A stretch of 64,000 nucleotides of DNA from Oscillospiraceae bacterium (GTDB taxonomy: Bacteria; Bacillota; Clostridia; Oscillospirales; UBA644). The stretch's first letter is position 1. Each line of letters begins with the position of its first letter. Made by a program: the position numbers and the translations under genes. Shown one piece after another: positions 45,245-53,421 of this stretch. The stretch covers positions 1-64,000 of the forward strand of contig CACZQB010000024.1 in NCBI GenBank assembly GCA_902783255.1. The letters run 5' to 3'. The notes under the pieces were generated by a model, which was not told the origin of the DNA, did not search any database, and was given only the letters and a program-made list of their open reading frames with translations.

Positions 45245-46546
45245 ATGATCGCTTCGTTGATCATTTGCGGAGTAACATGTTTACTGATGATTGCATCAAT
45301 ACTGTTTTTTCCGAAAATCAGAATAAAGGGACATGAAATAAACACATACTGGATCATCACTGTAACGGGTGCGCTCATCCTCATAATAACGCATACGGCG
45401 AATATTTCGGATGTAAGGTCTGCTCTTACGGCAGATACTGCGATAAACCCGCTGAAAATACTGGTCCTTTTTATTTCAATGACCATTTTATCGATATTTC
45501 TGGACGAAGTAGGTTTTTTTTCATATCTTGCCGCTTTGACTCTTGAAAAAGCGGGAAAAAGTCAGTACGCGCTGTTTATGTATCTTTACGGTATCGTATC
45601 CGTATTGACTGTATTCACATCAAACGATATTATTATTTTGACATTCACGCCTTTTATATGCTATTTTGCGAAAAATGCTTCAATAAGCCCCATTCCCTAT
45701 CTTTTTGCTGAATTTATTGCGGCAAACACATGGAGCATGGCGCTGATCATTGGAAACCCGACAAATATATACCTTGCAACAGCAAACGGGATCGGTTTTG
45801 CGGATTATTTTATTAAAATGCTTATTCCCACAATTACCGCCGGGATCGTTTCTTTTTCGGTGCTTTTTCTTATATTCAGGAAACAGCTTTCAAAGCCCAT
45901 CGTTCCTGCGAAAACAGACGCAATCATAAAAGACAAACTCCTGCTTTATGTGGGAATAATACACCTCGCTTTATGCACTGTTCTGCTTGCTATAAGCTCA
46001 TATATAAATATCGAAATGTATTATGTATCTCTGGGTTTTGCGGTAAGCCTTGCTTTGTGCGTTCTTTTGATCTCATTTGCAAGAAAACGAAAACCGGTCG
46101 AGCTTTTAGACTGTCTGAAACGGTCACCCTGGCAGCTAATTCCGTTCGTTCTTTCGATGTTCGTAATGATTCTTGCCCTTTCCGAAAATGGCGTTACTTC
46201 AAAAATAGATGATTTGTTAGCGGGAGGCGATGAGGTTTTTTCTTTCGGAATAACATCATTCGCATCGGCTAATATAATCAATAATATACCAATGAGCGTT
46301 CTTTTCAGTTCGATCGCGGAACCCCTGAACGGATTGGCAAAAACAAAGGCGATATATGCTTCTGTCGTCGGTTCGAATTTAGGCGCATTTCTTACTCCGG
46401 TAGGGGCGCTGGCAGGCATAATGTGGTCTTCGATACTGCGTTTTCAAAAAGTAAAATTCAGCTTCGGTGATTTTGTTAAATACGGAGCAGCCGTTTCTGT
46501 GCCGACAGTGCTTGCCACGCTGACTGTCCTGGAAATGGAGTTGTAA
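45245..46546 (+). CDS. ArsB/NhaD-type (ion transporter superfamily) permease
   Basis: 433 residues with 11-12 hydrophobic segments. The block LIIGNPTNIYLATANGIGF (residues 171-189) is the conserved GNPTN loop of ArsB and SLC13-type carriers, and a second re-entrant region SANIINNIPMSVLFSS lies near residue 345. Such carriers export arsenite or antimonite, exchange Na+/H+, or import di- and tricarboxylates. With no arsR, arsC or arsA nearby, arsenite export is not supported by context. Monocistronic, with its own promoter and terminator. Confidence 0.83.
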   Translation: MIASLIICGVTCLLMIASILFFPKIRIKGHEINTYWIITVTGALILIITHTANISDVRSALTADTAINPLKILVLFISMTILSIFLDEVGFFSYLAALTLEKAGKSQYALFMYLYGIVSVLTVFTSNDIIILTFTPFICYFAKNASISPIPYLFAEFIAANTWSMALIIGNPTNIYLATANGIGFADYFIKMLIPTITAGIVSFSVLFLIFRKQLSKPIVPAKTDAIIKDKLLLYVGIIHLALCTVLLAISSYINIEMYYVSLGFAVSLALCVLLISFARKRKPVELLDCLKRSPWQLIPFVLSMFVMILALSENGVTSKIDDLLAGGDEVFSFGITSFASANIINNIPMSVLFSSIAEPLNGLAKTKAIYASVVGSNLGAFLTPVGALAGIMWSSILRFQKVKFSFGDFVKYGAAVSVPTVLATLTVLEMEL

Positions 46547-46559
46547 TAAGAAATCAAAT

Positions 46560-46595
46560 ATCCCGTGAGAAACTGCTTCTCACGGGATTATTTTT
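46560..46595. terminator. Bidirectional terminator after the permease gene
   Basis: ATCCCGTGAGAA and TTCTCACGGGAT, perfect 12-bp stem with a 5-base loop, followed by TATTTTTG. Confidence 0.9.
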
Positions 46596-46614
46596 GTTTT
46601 GACTGTCTTATTAT

Positions 46615-47655
46615 TTATGCAAGGTCCTTGCATGCCTTGATAAACATTTTAACGTTTTCATAAGGTGTTGCAGAACCCATATCGCAGCCCGGAGCAAGAA
46701 TGAACGGTCTGCCGTTTGCGATCCTGATCCTTTCACATGCTTCTGCGTATACTTCGTCCGGCGTTCCGCTCAGAAGGGCTCCTGCAGGATTAAGGTTGCC
46801 CATTATTGCCATTTTACCCGCAGCATCCGTAAGAGCAGTTTCAAGATCAACAAGATAATCGCATGAAAATGCCTGAATGCCAGCATCGCGCAAACATTTA
46901 ACGCGTGCGCCCGATGCTCCGCAGACATGTGCGGTAAAATATTTATATTCGGGGAGCTTATTTTTAAGATTTACAAGAGCCGGAAGAGCCCATTCTTCAT
47001 ACATACCCTGGCTGATCAGATTACCGCTTGCCACCGGGTCAGCCGGCATTGCGATATCACATCCGTTTTCGCAGAGAAGTCTGAACATTTCAGCGCTTAC
47101 TTCCGTTGTGAAATCCATAAGCTGTTCAACGAGTTCGGGCTCGTCTGCAATAAGCATTATGAAGTCCTGAGTTCCGACAAGAACAGATGCCATTGTGAAC
47201 GGTGCGGCAATATCTCCAAGAAGATATTTTCTGTCTCCGACGAGTTTTTTTACATTTTTAGTTTGCGTGATCATGTTTTGTACAAATTCATTTGCCAGAA
47301 GCTTTTCTCTGATCGTGCTTTTATCGAGAAGAGGAATTTCCGTTTCCGGGTCTTTCAACGCCGCTCCGGCATTTACAGGACTGCCGATCTCATCGATATG
47401 TATCGGTGAGCCGAATGCGTTCAAACATGCAGTGAAAACTCCCGAAACAGCGCTGATGATATCTGTTTCGGTATCATCCGTCCATTTTGCAATGAGTTCC
47501 GCTCCTCCGTCAGGCATTCCGTAAAGAGTACGATATGAGATATTCTCTGTTTTCGCGATCCATGCTCCTCCGTCAACAAAACAGAACGGTGTTCTGTCAA
47601 CAGGTTTGCCGTTAAGGACGGCGTCGATGCGTTCTTTCGAAGTCATTGGTTTCAT
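46615..47655 (-). CDS. UroD family (MtaA/CmuA-type) methyltransferase-like protein
   Basis: 346 residues from the ATG at 47655, which has AAGGAG 10 bases upstream. It opens MTSKERIDAVLNGKPVDRTP, the usual start of the uroporphyrinogen decarboxylase superfamily. FTAHVCGASG near 240 gives the His-x-Cys zinc pair and FILAPGCDMG near 325 the third ligand, which marks the zinc-dependent MtaA/CmuA branch that moves methyl groups from corrinoid proteins to thiols, rather than haem-pathway HemE. It follows cysE by 55 bases; the thiol acceptor may therefore be linked to sulfur metabolism, but that is inference. Confidence 0.83.
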   Translation of the reverse strand: MKPMTSKERIDAVLNGKPVDRTPFCFVDGGAWIAKTENISYRTLYGMPDGGAELIAKWTDDTETDIISAVSGVFTACLNAFGSPIHIDEIGSPVNAGAALKDPETEIPLLDKSTIREKLLANEFVQNMITQTKNVKKLVGDRKYLLGDIAAPFTMASVLVGTQDFIMLIADEPELVEQLMDFTTEVSAEMFRLLCENGCDIAMPADPVASGNLISQGMYEEWALPALVNLKNKLPEYKYFTAHVCGASGARVKCLRDAGIQAFSCDYLVDLETALTDAAGKMAIMGNLNPAGALLSGTPDEVYAEACERIRIANGRPFILAPGCDMGSATPYENVKMFIKACKDLA

Positions 47656-47710
47656 GTTTTTCTCCTTAATCAAAGCTTTTATATTTCAAACAAAACAGTT
47701 ATGTTTTGCT

Positions 47711-48589
47711 TTATATACCGGATCCGTTATCGCCCCAAAGCTGAAGCATTTTTTCAGTATTTGATGAATAAAGAACCGTGGTTCCCGCAGGAACCGATTC
47801 AACGATCCACGTGCTTGCGCCAATAACGCAGTTATCGCCTATGAAAGTTTTGCCTCCGAGTATCGTGGCATTTGCATAAATAATTACATTATTGCCGATA
47901 TTGGGATGTCTTTTCAGTCTTTTAACGGGATTTCCTTCCTGATCTTTTTCAAAACTCTTTGCGCCGAGAGTTACACCCTGATAAAGCTTGACATTGCAAC
48001 CGATCACAGTGGTTTCTCCGATAACAATACCCGTGCCGTGGTCAATGAAAAAATAACTGCCGATAGAAGCGCCGGGATGAATGTCTATACCTGTTTTGCT
48101 GTGAGCGTATTCAGTCATTATTCTCGGAATAACCGGAACGTCCATTTCATAAAGAACATGCGCTATTCTGTATACCGCTGTTGCAAAAAATCCCGGGTAG
48201 CAGGCAACTACTTCATCTCTGAATTCAGCGGCGGGATCACCCTTATAAAGCGCCTCTATATCCGTAAGAAGGACTTCCTTAAGTTCAGGCAGACCGGCGA
48301 TATATTTTTTCGCAATTTCAAAGCCTGAAAGTGCGGATTTTTTTCCTGTTAACGACAAAGCCCTGTCTATCTGCTCGGCAAGCGATAAAGAAACAGTCTC
48401 TGCCGGAGACATATCTGAATTTGATGTCTGAGGAGTATAATGTCCGGGAAAGAGCAAAGCAAGAGTATCAAGCAACACTGCAAATATCTTTTTTTTATCG
48501 GGAAACATTTTATCGTTTTCGATGTGAATAAGCTTAGAGTTTCTGCCGATCTCATCAAGTTTGCACATTACTTTTTCAAAGTATGTCAT
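47711..48589 (-). CDS. cysE: Serine O-acetyltransferase
   Basis: 292 residues. An N-terminal helical domain (YPGFFATAVYRIAHVLY near 130) precedes a left-handed beta-helix of hexapeptide repeats: GIDIHPGASIGSYFFIDHGTGIVIGETTVIG carries the catalytic His (given here as GIDIHPGASIGSYF followed by FIDHGTGIVIGET). It acetylates serine with acetyl-CoA to O-acetylserine for CysK. It is the EpsC-like type. GGAGAACC precedes the ATG. Third gene of the leader-metY-cysK-cysE unit. Confidence 0.93.
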   Translation of the reverse strand: MTYFEKVMCKLDEIGRNSKLIHIENDKMFPDKKKIFAVLLDTLALLFPGHYTPQTSNSDMSPAETVSLSLAEQIDRALSLTGKKSALSGFEIAKKYIAGLPELKEVLLTDIEALYKGDPAAEFRDEVVACYPGFFATAVYRIAHVLYEMDVPVIPRIMTEYAHSKTGIDIHPGASIGSYFFIDHGTGIVIGETTVIGCNVKLYQGVTLGAKSFEKDQEGNPVKRLKRHPNIGNNVIIYANATILGGKTFIGDNCVIGASTWIVESVPAGTTVLYSSNTEKMLQLWGDNGSGI

Positions 48590-48628
48590 GATCAGGTTCT
48601 CCGCTGCGAAAAAATAAGGGATATAATA

Positions 48629-49561
48629 TCAGTCTGAAAACAGAGGCGTGGAATAATAGCGGTCACCGCTGTCAGGCAAAAGAGCAACTATATTTTTATT
48701 CTTGTTTTCCCGGCGTTTTGCAACGGTTATTGCCGCATACAGCGCAGCACCCGAAGAAATACCGACAGAAATGCCTTCGTTTTTTGCAAGAAGTTTTGAT
48801 GTTTCAAAAGCATCCTGATTTGTTATTTTCAGAACTTCATCATATATTCTTGTGTTCAGCACATCGGGGATAAACCCTGCGCCTATTCCCTGAATTTTAT
48901 GTGCGCCTGCTTTTCCCTCGGAAAGGACCGGAGAATCTTCGGGTTCAACGGCTATGATCCGGACAGATGGATTTTTTTCTTTCAGATATTCCCCTACCCC
49001 CGTAAGTGTTCCTCCTGTTCCGACGCCTGCAATAAAAATATCAACATAACCATCTGTATCATTCCATATTTCGGGTCCTGTTGTGGCTTTATGAATCGTC
49101 GGATTTGCGGGATTTACAAACTGACCGGGAATAAATGCGTCCGGAATTTCATGTGCTAAGTCTTCGGCTTTCTGAATGGCGCCTTTCATGCCTTTTGCGC
49201 CTTCAGTGAGTACAACTTCAGCTCCGTATGCTTTAAGTATATTTCTCCTTTCGACGCTCATGGTTTCAGGCATCGTCAGAATAACACGGTAACCTTTTGC
49301 GGCGCCGATCGCTGCAAGTCCGATGCCGGTATTGCCCGATGTGGGCTCTATGATAACCGAACCTTTTTTCAGCAGTCCCTTATATTCGGCATCTTCTATC
49401 ATGGCTTTGGCGATACGGTCTTTAACGCTTCCGGACGGATTGAAGTATTCGAGTTTTGCGAAAATCTTTGCATCAAGACTGAGTTTTTTTTCAATATTAG
49501 TTATTTCGACAAGAGGTGTTTTACCGATCAGGTCGAGTATACCCTTATATATATTTTGCAT
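48629..49561 (-). CDS. cysK: Cysteine synthase A
   Basis: 310 residues, the standard CysK length. PLP lysine in NPSGSVKDRIAKAM (about residue 47), substrate loop PTSGNTGIGLA near 73, phosphate loop GVGTGGTLTGVG near 180, and the Ser of ISSGAAL near 268. It replaces the acetyl group of O-acetylserine with sulfide to form cysteine. Gap of 20 bases after metY and 39 before cysE, so one operon; CysE and CysK commonly form a regulatory complex. Confidence 0.96.
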   Translation of the reverse strand: MQNIYKGILDLIGKTPLVEITNIEKKLSLDAKIFAKLEYFNPSGSVKDRIAKAMIEDAEYKGLLKKGSVIIEPTSGNTGIGLAAIGAAKGYRVILTMPETMSVERRNILKAYGAEVVLTEGAKGMKGAIQKAEDLAHEIPDAFIPGQFVNPANPTIHKATTGPEIWNDTDGYVDIFIAGVGTGGTLTGVGEYLKEKNPSVRIIAVEPEDSPVLSEGKAGAHKIQGIGAGFIPDVLNTRIYDEVLKITNQDAFETSKLLAKNEGISVGISSGAALYAAITVAKRRENKNKNIVALLPDSGDRYYSTPLFSD

Positions 49562-49581
49562 AATCTTTCTCCTTTAAAAGC

Positions 49582-50862
49582 TCAGATAGCCCGGAAACCG
49601 TTTTCGAGATCTGCGATAATGTCATCGATATGTTCCGTGCCTACAGACAATCTGATGGTGTTCTGTCCGATATTCTGTTCTTCAAGCTCTTTTTCGTTAA
49701 GCTGCGAATGAGTTGTTGACGCCGGATGGATAACAAGGCTTTTTACATCGGCGACATTGGCGAGAAGAGAAAATATTTTAAGATTGTCAATAAATTTCCA
49801 TGCTTCGTCACGTCCGCCGCGGATATCGAATGTGAAGATCGATCCGCCGCCGTTCGGGAAATATTTTTCATAAAGCGCATGGTCGGGATGGTCTGGAAGA
49901 GACGGATGATTGACTTTTTCCACCTTCGGATGCTTACATAAAAATTCAACGACCTTTTTTGTGTTTTCGGCGTGTCTTTCAAGACGAAGCGAAAGAGTTT
50001 CCACGCCCTGCAAAAGCAGAAATGCGTTAAACGGCGAAATTGCTGCACCAGTATCACGTAAGAGAATGGCTCTGATGAAGGTGACAAAAGCTGCCGGTCC
50101 CACTGCATCGTAAAAAGAAACGCCGTGATAGCTTGGATTAGGTTCTGATATATTGGGATATTTGCCGCTGTTTTTCCAGTTAAACTTTCCCGACTCAACA
50201 ATAATGCCGCCCAGGGTCGTTCCGTGACCGCCTATAAATTTCGTGGCGGAATGAACGACTATATCCGCGCCGTGTTCAATAGGTCTGATAAGATACGGGG
50301 TTCCGAACGTATTGTCGATGACAACGGGAAGTCCGTGCCTGTGCGCTATTTCGGAAACGGCGTCTATATCCGGGATATCGCTGTTCGGGTTGCCGAGAGT
50401 TTCAAGAAAGATCGCCCTCGTATCGTTGTTGATCGCTGCCTCGACTTCTTTGAGGTCGTGAATATCGACAAATGTTGTTTTGATCCCGTATTGCGGCAAA
50501 GTATGTTCAAGCAGGTTATAGGTTCCGCCGTATATGGTTTTCTGTGCAACGATATGACCGCCGTTTGCTGCAAGGGCTTCTATTGTATAAGTAATTGCCG
50601 CAGCGCCGGAAGCAAGTGCAAGCGCAGCGCTTCCTCCTTCAAGCGCAGCTATCCTCTTTTCAAGAACTTCCTGCGTGGAATTTGTTAGTCTGCCGTATAT
50701 ATTGCCGGCATCGGCAAGACCGAAACGGTCTGCGGCATGCTTGCTGTTATGAAAAACGTATGACGTTGTCTGATAAATGGGAACAGCGCGCGCATCTGTT
50801 GCGGGGTCGGCATTTTCCTGACCGACGTGAAGCTGTAATGTTTCAAATTTATATTTATTCAT
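49582..50862 (-). CDS. metY: O-acetylhomoserine sulfhydrylase (Cys/Met metabolism PLP enzyme)
   Basis: 426 residues. The start FETLQLHVGQENADPATDARAVPIYQT is typical of MetY (shown as FETLQLHVGQE and ARAVPIYQTTSYVF). The PLP lysine lies in VHSATKFIGGHGTT near residue 205. Length and the GVSFYDAVGPAAFVTFIRA region match O-acetylhomoserine aminocarboxypropyltransferase rather than cystathionine enzymes. It makes homocysteine from O-acetylhomoserine and sulfide. First structural gene behind a Cys-rich leader peptide, with AGAGGAA before the ATG. Confidence 0.93.
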   Translation of the reverse strand: MNKYKFETLQLHVGQENADPATDARAVPIYQTTSYVFHNSKHAADRFGLADAGNIYGRLTNSTQEVLEKRIAALEGGSAALALASGAAAITYTIEALAANGGHIVAQKTIYGGTYNLLEHTLPQYGIKTTFVDIHDLKEVEAAINNDTRAIFLETLGNPNSDIPDIDAVSEIAHRHGLPVVIDNTFGTPYLIRPIEHGADIVVHSATKFIGGHGTTLGGIIVESGKFNWKNSGKYPNISEPNPSYHGVSFYDAVGPAAFVTFIRAILLRDTGAAISPFNAFLLLQGVETLSLRLERHAENTKKVVEFLCKHPKVEKVNHPSLPDHPDHALYEKYFPNGGGSIFTFDIRGGRDEAWKFIDNLKIFSLLANVADVKSLVIHPASTTHSQLNEKELEEQNIGQNTIRLSVGTEHIDDIIADLENGFRAI

Positions 50863-50910
50863 TGTAAATTCCTCTTATTAACTTGATTTAAATTTGTTCA
50901 AATATAACAT

Positions 50911-51040
50911 AAAAACCCGGCAACCTGACAATAGCTCCCGGGCATTGAAAATACGCAAGGCAAAACGCATTAACGTAATTTTATATCGAGGCGAAATTGT
51001 ATGCCGGAATATGTCTCGATACAGCAGCCTGCCCGGGAGC
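50911..51040 (-). promoter_or_regulatory. Transcription attenuator in the metY leader
   Basis: Reverse-strand RNA features: GCTCCCGGGCA at 51040-51030, inside the Cys-rich leader ORF, is perfectly complementary over 11 bases to TGCCCGGGAGC at 50944-50934. The downstream arm also forms the 5' side of a GC stem, CCCGG with CCGGG at 50920-50916, followed by TTTTT, a terminator. The two pairings exclude each other, as in amino-acid attenuators. Whether ribosome stalling favours or blocks termination is not clear from sequence alone. Confidence 0.7.
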
Positions 51041-51092
51041 ACAACATTCGACAACACATGAAGTTATTACTGAATATAATACCGTAAAACAT
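50970..51092 (-). CDS. Cys-rich 40-residue leader peptide upstream of metY
   Basis: ATG at 51092 with GGAGG 8 bases upstream, one of the best ribosome sites in the window, stop TAA at 50970. It encodes 40 residues beginning MFYGIIFSNNF; five Cys fall in residues 13-24 in the pattern MCCRMLCSRAGCC. It starts about 26 bases after the predicted transcription start and ends 26 bases before the attenuator arm. A regulatory leader read by Cys-tRNA supply is the likely role, with the peptide itself perhaps dispensable. Confidence 0.75.
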   Translation of the reverse strand: MFYGIIFSNNFMCCRMLCSRAGCCIETYSGIQFRLDIKLR

Positions 51093-51124
51093 CTTTTTCG
51101 CCTCCGTTTTAGTAATTTGCGGTC

Positions 51125-51153
51125 ATTATAACATCATTCGCCTATTATGTCAA
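51125..51153 (-). promoter_or_regulatory. Promoter of the leader-metY-cysK-cysE operon
   Basis: TTGACA, 17-bp spacer, TATAAT on the reverse strand. The -35 lies within the CCTATT-N5-AATAGG repeat at 51141-51157. Confidence 0.85.
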
Positions 51154-51157
51154 TAGG
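51141..51157. promoter_or_regulatory. Putative Rrf2/IscR-type operator at the cysteine operon
   Basis: CCTATT-ATGTC-AATAGG, overlapping the -35 box. The same arms and spacing occur at 52796-52820 before iscS, next to the rrf2 gene. Confidence 0.6.
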
Positions 51158-51169
51158 TTCATAGAAATG

Positions 51170-51553
51170 TCATATTTTATTTCCTGTTCTTTTTTGATAG
51201 TCTTCCAGTGCAGACTGAATTGCCTCTTCGGCAAGTACGCTGCAATGCATTTTGTATGCGGGAAGCCCGTCAAGCGCATCGGCAACTGCCTTGTTTGTAA
51301 GTTGTTTTACTTCACTTACGGGTTTGCCTTTTATGAGTTCAGTTGCCATAGAACTTGAGGCTATGGCGCTGCCGCAGCCGAATGTTTCGAATTTGACGTC
51401 TTTAACGACGCCGTCTTCTATTTTCAGATACATTTTCATTATGTCTCCGCATTTGGCGTTTCCAACCTCTCCGACACCATTTGCATCTTCAAGTATGCCG
51501 ACATTGCGCGGATTGCGGAAATGATCCATTACTTTTTCACTATATAATGCCAT
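51170..51553 (-). CDS. iscU: Fe-S cluster scaffold protein
   Basis: 127 residues from the ATG at 51553, with AAGGAGGG before it; the longer open frame overlaps iscS and is not used. Cluster ligands: Cys in GNAKCGD (near 36), Cys in FETFGCGSAIASS (near 62) and Cys in YKMHCSVLAEEAI (near 105). The conserved KGKPVSE-type loop is LIKGKPVSEV. It accepts sulfur from IscS and builds clusters for transfer to apoproteins. It resembles the NifU N-terminal/IscU type rather than SufU. It follows iscS by 13 bases and ends just before the metY-operon promoter. Confidence 0.93.
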   Translation of the reverse strand: MALYSEKVMDHFRNPRNVGILEDANGVGEVGNAKCGDIMKMYLKIEDGVVKDVKFETFGCGSAIASSSMATELIKGKPVSEVKQLTNKAVADALDGLPAYKMHCSVLAEEAIQSALEDYQKRTGNKI

Positions 51554-51566
51554 AAAAAATCCCTCC

Positions 51567-52751
51567 TTACAGAATAAACTCTTTTTTGCCTGAAACAAGA
51601 TCTCTCCAGATCGGAGAAAAGCCTCGCAGATATTCAACTACTTCTTTTACGGAAGCGACGATGTAATCAACGTCATCATCTGTGACTGTATCATCTATGC
51701 TAAGCCGCAAAGAACCGTGAGCAACATCGTGGACCCTGCCGATAGCAAGAAGGACATGGCTCGGATCGAGCGAACCGGACGTACACGCTGAGCCTGATGA
51801 CGCACATATTCCTCTGTCGTCAAGCAGTAAAAGCAACGCTTCACCTTCTATGCCCTCAAAACAGAAACTGACATTCCCCGGCAACCTTTTTTCCGGGTCG
51901 CCGTTAAGAGATGAATGCGGAATTTCGGAGATACCTTTGATAAGCCTGTTTCTCATTATAACGAGAGTTTCCGTTTTTTCTGCTATTTTTCCAATCGATT
52001 CCTTCAACGCTTCTGCCATGGCGGCTATTGCCGGAACATTTTCCGTACCGGCTCTTTTTCCCCGCTCCTGCGCTCCTCCCTCTATAAGAGAGGAAAGCCT
52101 TATTCCTTTTTTTACATAAAGAAAACCAACACCTTTCGGTCCGTGAAATTTGTGTGCTGAAGCGGAAAGCATATCTATATTATCCCCGGTAACATCAATG
52201 GGAATATGCCCGACTGCCTGAACAGCATCAGTATGAAATGGAACACCTCTTTTTTTACAAATCGAACCGATTTCTTTGATCGGCTGAATCGTTCCGATCT
52301 CATTATTTGCATACATAACAGAAACAAGACACGTGTCATCCCTTATCGCCTCATCAACATCTTCCGCTTTAACGATTCCGTTTGAATGAACATCAAGAAG
52401 AGTGATTTCGAAGCCTTCTTTTTTCAGATTTTCAAGAGTATGAAGGACCGCATGATGCTCAAATGCCGTAGATACGATATGCTTTTTCCCTGTTTTTTTT
52501 CCTGTCTCCGCCGCTGACAAGATCGCCTGATTGTCAGATTCACTCCCGCCGGAAGTAAAATATATTTCTCCGGGCTGCGCGTTGATCAGTGATGCGATAT
52601 CCCGTCTCGCCTGTTCGAGAGCTTCCTTCGCATTCTGACCGTGCGTATACAGACTCGAAGGATTGCCCCAGAATTTTTCGTTAAAGGAAATCAATGTTTC
52701 AAGAGCTCTCCTGCTCATTTTTGTTGTTGCTGCATTATCTGCGTAGATCAT
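51567..52751 (-). CDS. iscS: Cysteine desulfurase
   Basis: 394 residues. It opens IYADNAATTKMS. PLP lysine in SASAHKFHGPKGVGFLY near residue 202 and the catalytic Cys in CASSGSACTSGSLDPSHVL near residue 325. It removes sulfur from cysteine to a persulfide for IscU. First gene of the iscS-iscU operon, divergent from the rrf2 regulator. NifS is an equally valid name; no nitrogenase genes are seen. Confidence 0.95.
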   Translation of the reverse strand: MIYADNAATTKMSRRALETLISFNEKFWGNPSSLYTHGQNAKEALEQARRDIASLINAQPGEIYFTSGGSESDNQAILSAAETGKKTGKKHIVSTAFEHHAVLHTLENLKKEGFEITLLDVHSNGIVKAEDVDEAIRDDTCLVSVMYANNEIGTIQPIKEIGSICKKRGVPFHTDAVQAVGHIPIDVTGDNIDMLSASAHKFHGPKGVGFLYVKKGIRLSSLIEGGAQERGKRAGTENVPAIAAMAEALKESIGKIAEKTETLVIMRNRLIKGISEIPHSSLNGDPEKRLPGNVSFCFEGIEGEALLLLLDDRGICASSGSACTSGSLDPSHVLLAIGRVHDVAHGSLRLSIDDTVTDDDVDYIVASVKEVVEYLRGFSPIWRDLVSGKKEFIL

Positions 52752-52783
52752 AAAAATAGCACTCCATTCCGAGATTACAACAC

Positions 52784-52812
52784 ATTATACACCTATTTAC
52801 CTATTTTGTCAA
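52784..52812 (-). promoter_or_regulatory. Promoter of iscS-iscU
   Basis: TTGACA, 17-bp spacer, TATAAT on the reverse strand, with its -35 inside a perfect inverted repeat. Confidence 0.85.
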
Positions 52813-52820
52813 TAGGTAAA
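52796..52820. promoter_or_regulatory. Putative Rrf2/IscR-type operator at iscS
   Basis: TTTACCTATT-TTGTC-AATAGGTAAA, perfect 10-base arms with a 5-base spacer. A half site ACCTATT recurs at 52791 and at 52845 in the rrf2 promoter. Confidence 0.7.
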
Positions 52821-52837
52821 AAAAATTTTTTTTCCTC

Positions 52838-52867
52838 TTGACTTACCTATTCACCTTGTGGTATAAT
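52838..52867 (+). promoter_or_regulatory. Promoter of rrf2
   Basis: TTGACT, 18-bp spacer, TATAAT. The spacer contains a TTACCTATT half site, suggesting autoregulation. Confidence 0.75.
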
Positions 52868-52894
52868 AGATAATAAAAACCGGAGGCGAGTTCC

Positions 52895-53299
52895 ATGATT
52901 TCAACAAGAGGAAGATATGCGATCAGAGTTATGCTTGACATTGCCGAAAACGGCGACGGACATTTCATTCCGTTAAAAGATATAGCCGAAAGGCAGGGAA
53001 TATCAAAAAAATATCTTGAAATAATAGTTAAAGACATCGTTTTCGCCGGTTTGGTTGAGGCTGCAAGCGGAAAAGGCGGAGGTTACAGACTTTGCAGAAA
53101 TCCGGAAGAGTATACCGTTGGAGAAATTCTGGAAATCACGGAAGGACCGCTGTATTCGGTTGCGTGTCTTGCTGCAAAGACAAACGACTGTCCCAGAAAA
53201 GAAATCTGTCAGACTCTCCCGATGTGGGCGGAATTTGACAAAATGGTTCACAATTTTTTTTACGGCAAAAAGCTGAGCGATCTTATGACAAAACAGTGA
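52895..53299 (+). CDS. iscR: Rrf2 family regulator, IscR-type
   Basis: 134 residues. The N-terminus MISTRGRYAIRVMLDIAENG and winged-helix block GISKKYLEIIVKDI are typical of Rrf2 proteins. Cys91, Cys99 and Cys105 (CLAAKTNDC, then EIC) match the three-Cys cluster-ligand pattern of IscR; CymR-type cysteine repressors lack it. It probably senses Fe-S status and represses iscS-iscU, itself, and perhaps the cysteine operon through the shared inverted repeat. GGAGG precedes the ATG. Naming iscR rather than cymR rests on the three Cys. Confidence 0.88.
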   Translation: MISTRGRYAIRVMLDIAENGDGHFIPLKDIAERQGISKKYLEIIVKDIVFAGLVEAASGKGGGYRLCRNPEEYTVGEILEITEGPLYSVACLAAKTNDCPRKEICQTLPMWAEFDKMVHNFFYGKKLSDLMTKQ

Positions 53300-53315
53300 T
53301 TTTTAAGAAATACAA

Positions 53316-53351
53316 AACAGTCCCTTTCGCATATAACCGAAAGGGACTGTT
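53316..53351. terminator. Bidirectional terminator after rrf2
   Basis: AACAGTCCCTTTCG and CGAAAGGGACTGTT, perfect 14-bp stem with an 8-base loop, TTGTTTATG on the forward side and a T-rich tail on the reverse. Confidence 0.85.
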
Positions 53352-53421
53352 GTTTATGTAAACCGATATAAGCCTCGTCTATTCGATATAGGGGTATCGC
53401 TTCGTTTTTTTGCGGCGCAAT

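Noticed and set aside
45245..46546. Arsenic resistance locus
   Set aside because: The carrier has the ArsB-type fold, but no arsR, arsC, arsA or arsD is adjacent.
50863..51124. SAM riboswitch or T-box before metY
   Set aside because: No T-box sequence or SAM-I conserved core could be recognised; the leader is explained by a Cys-rich ORF and alternate stems.
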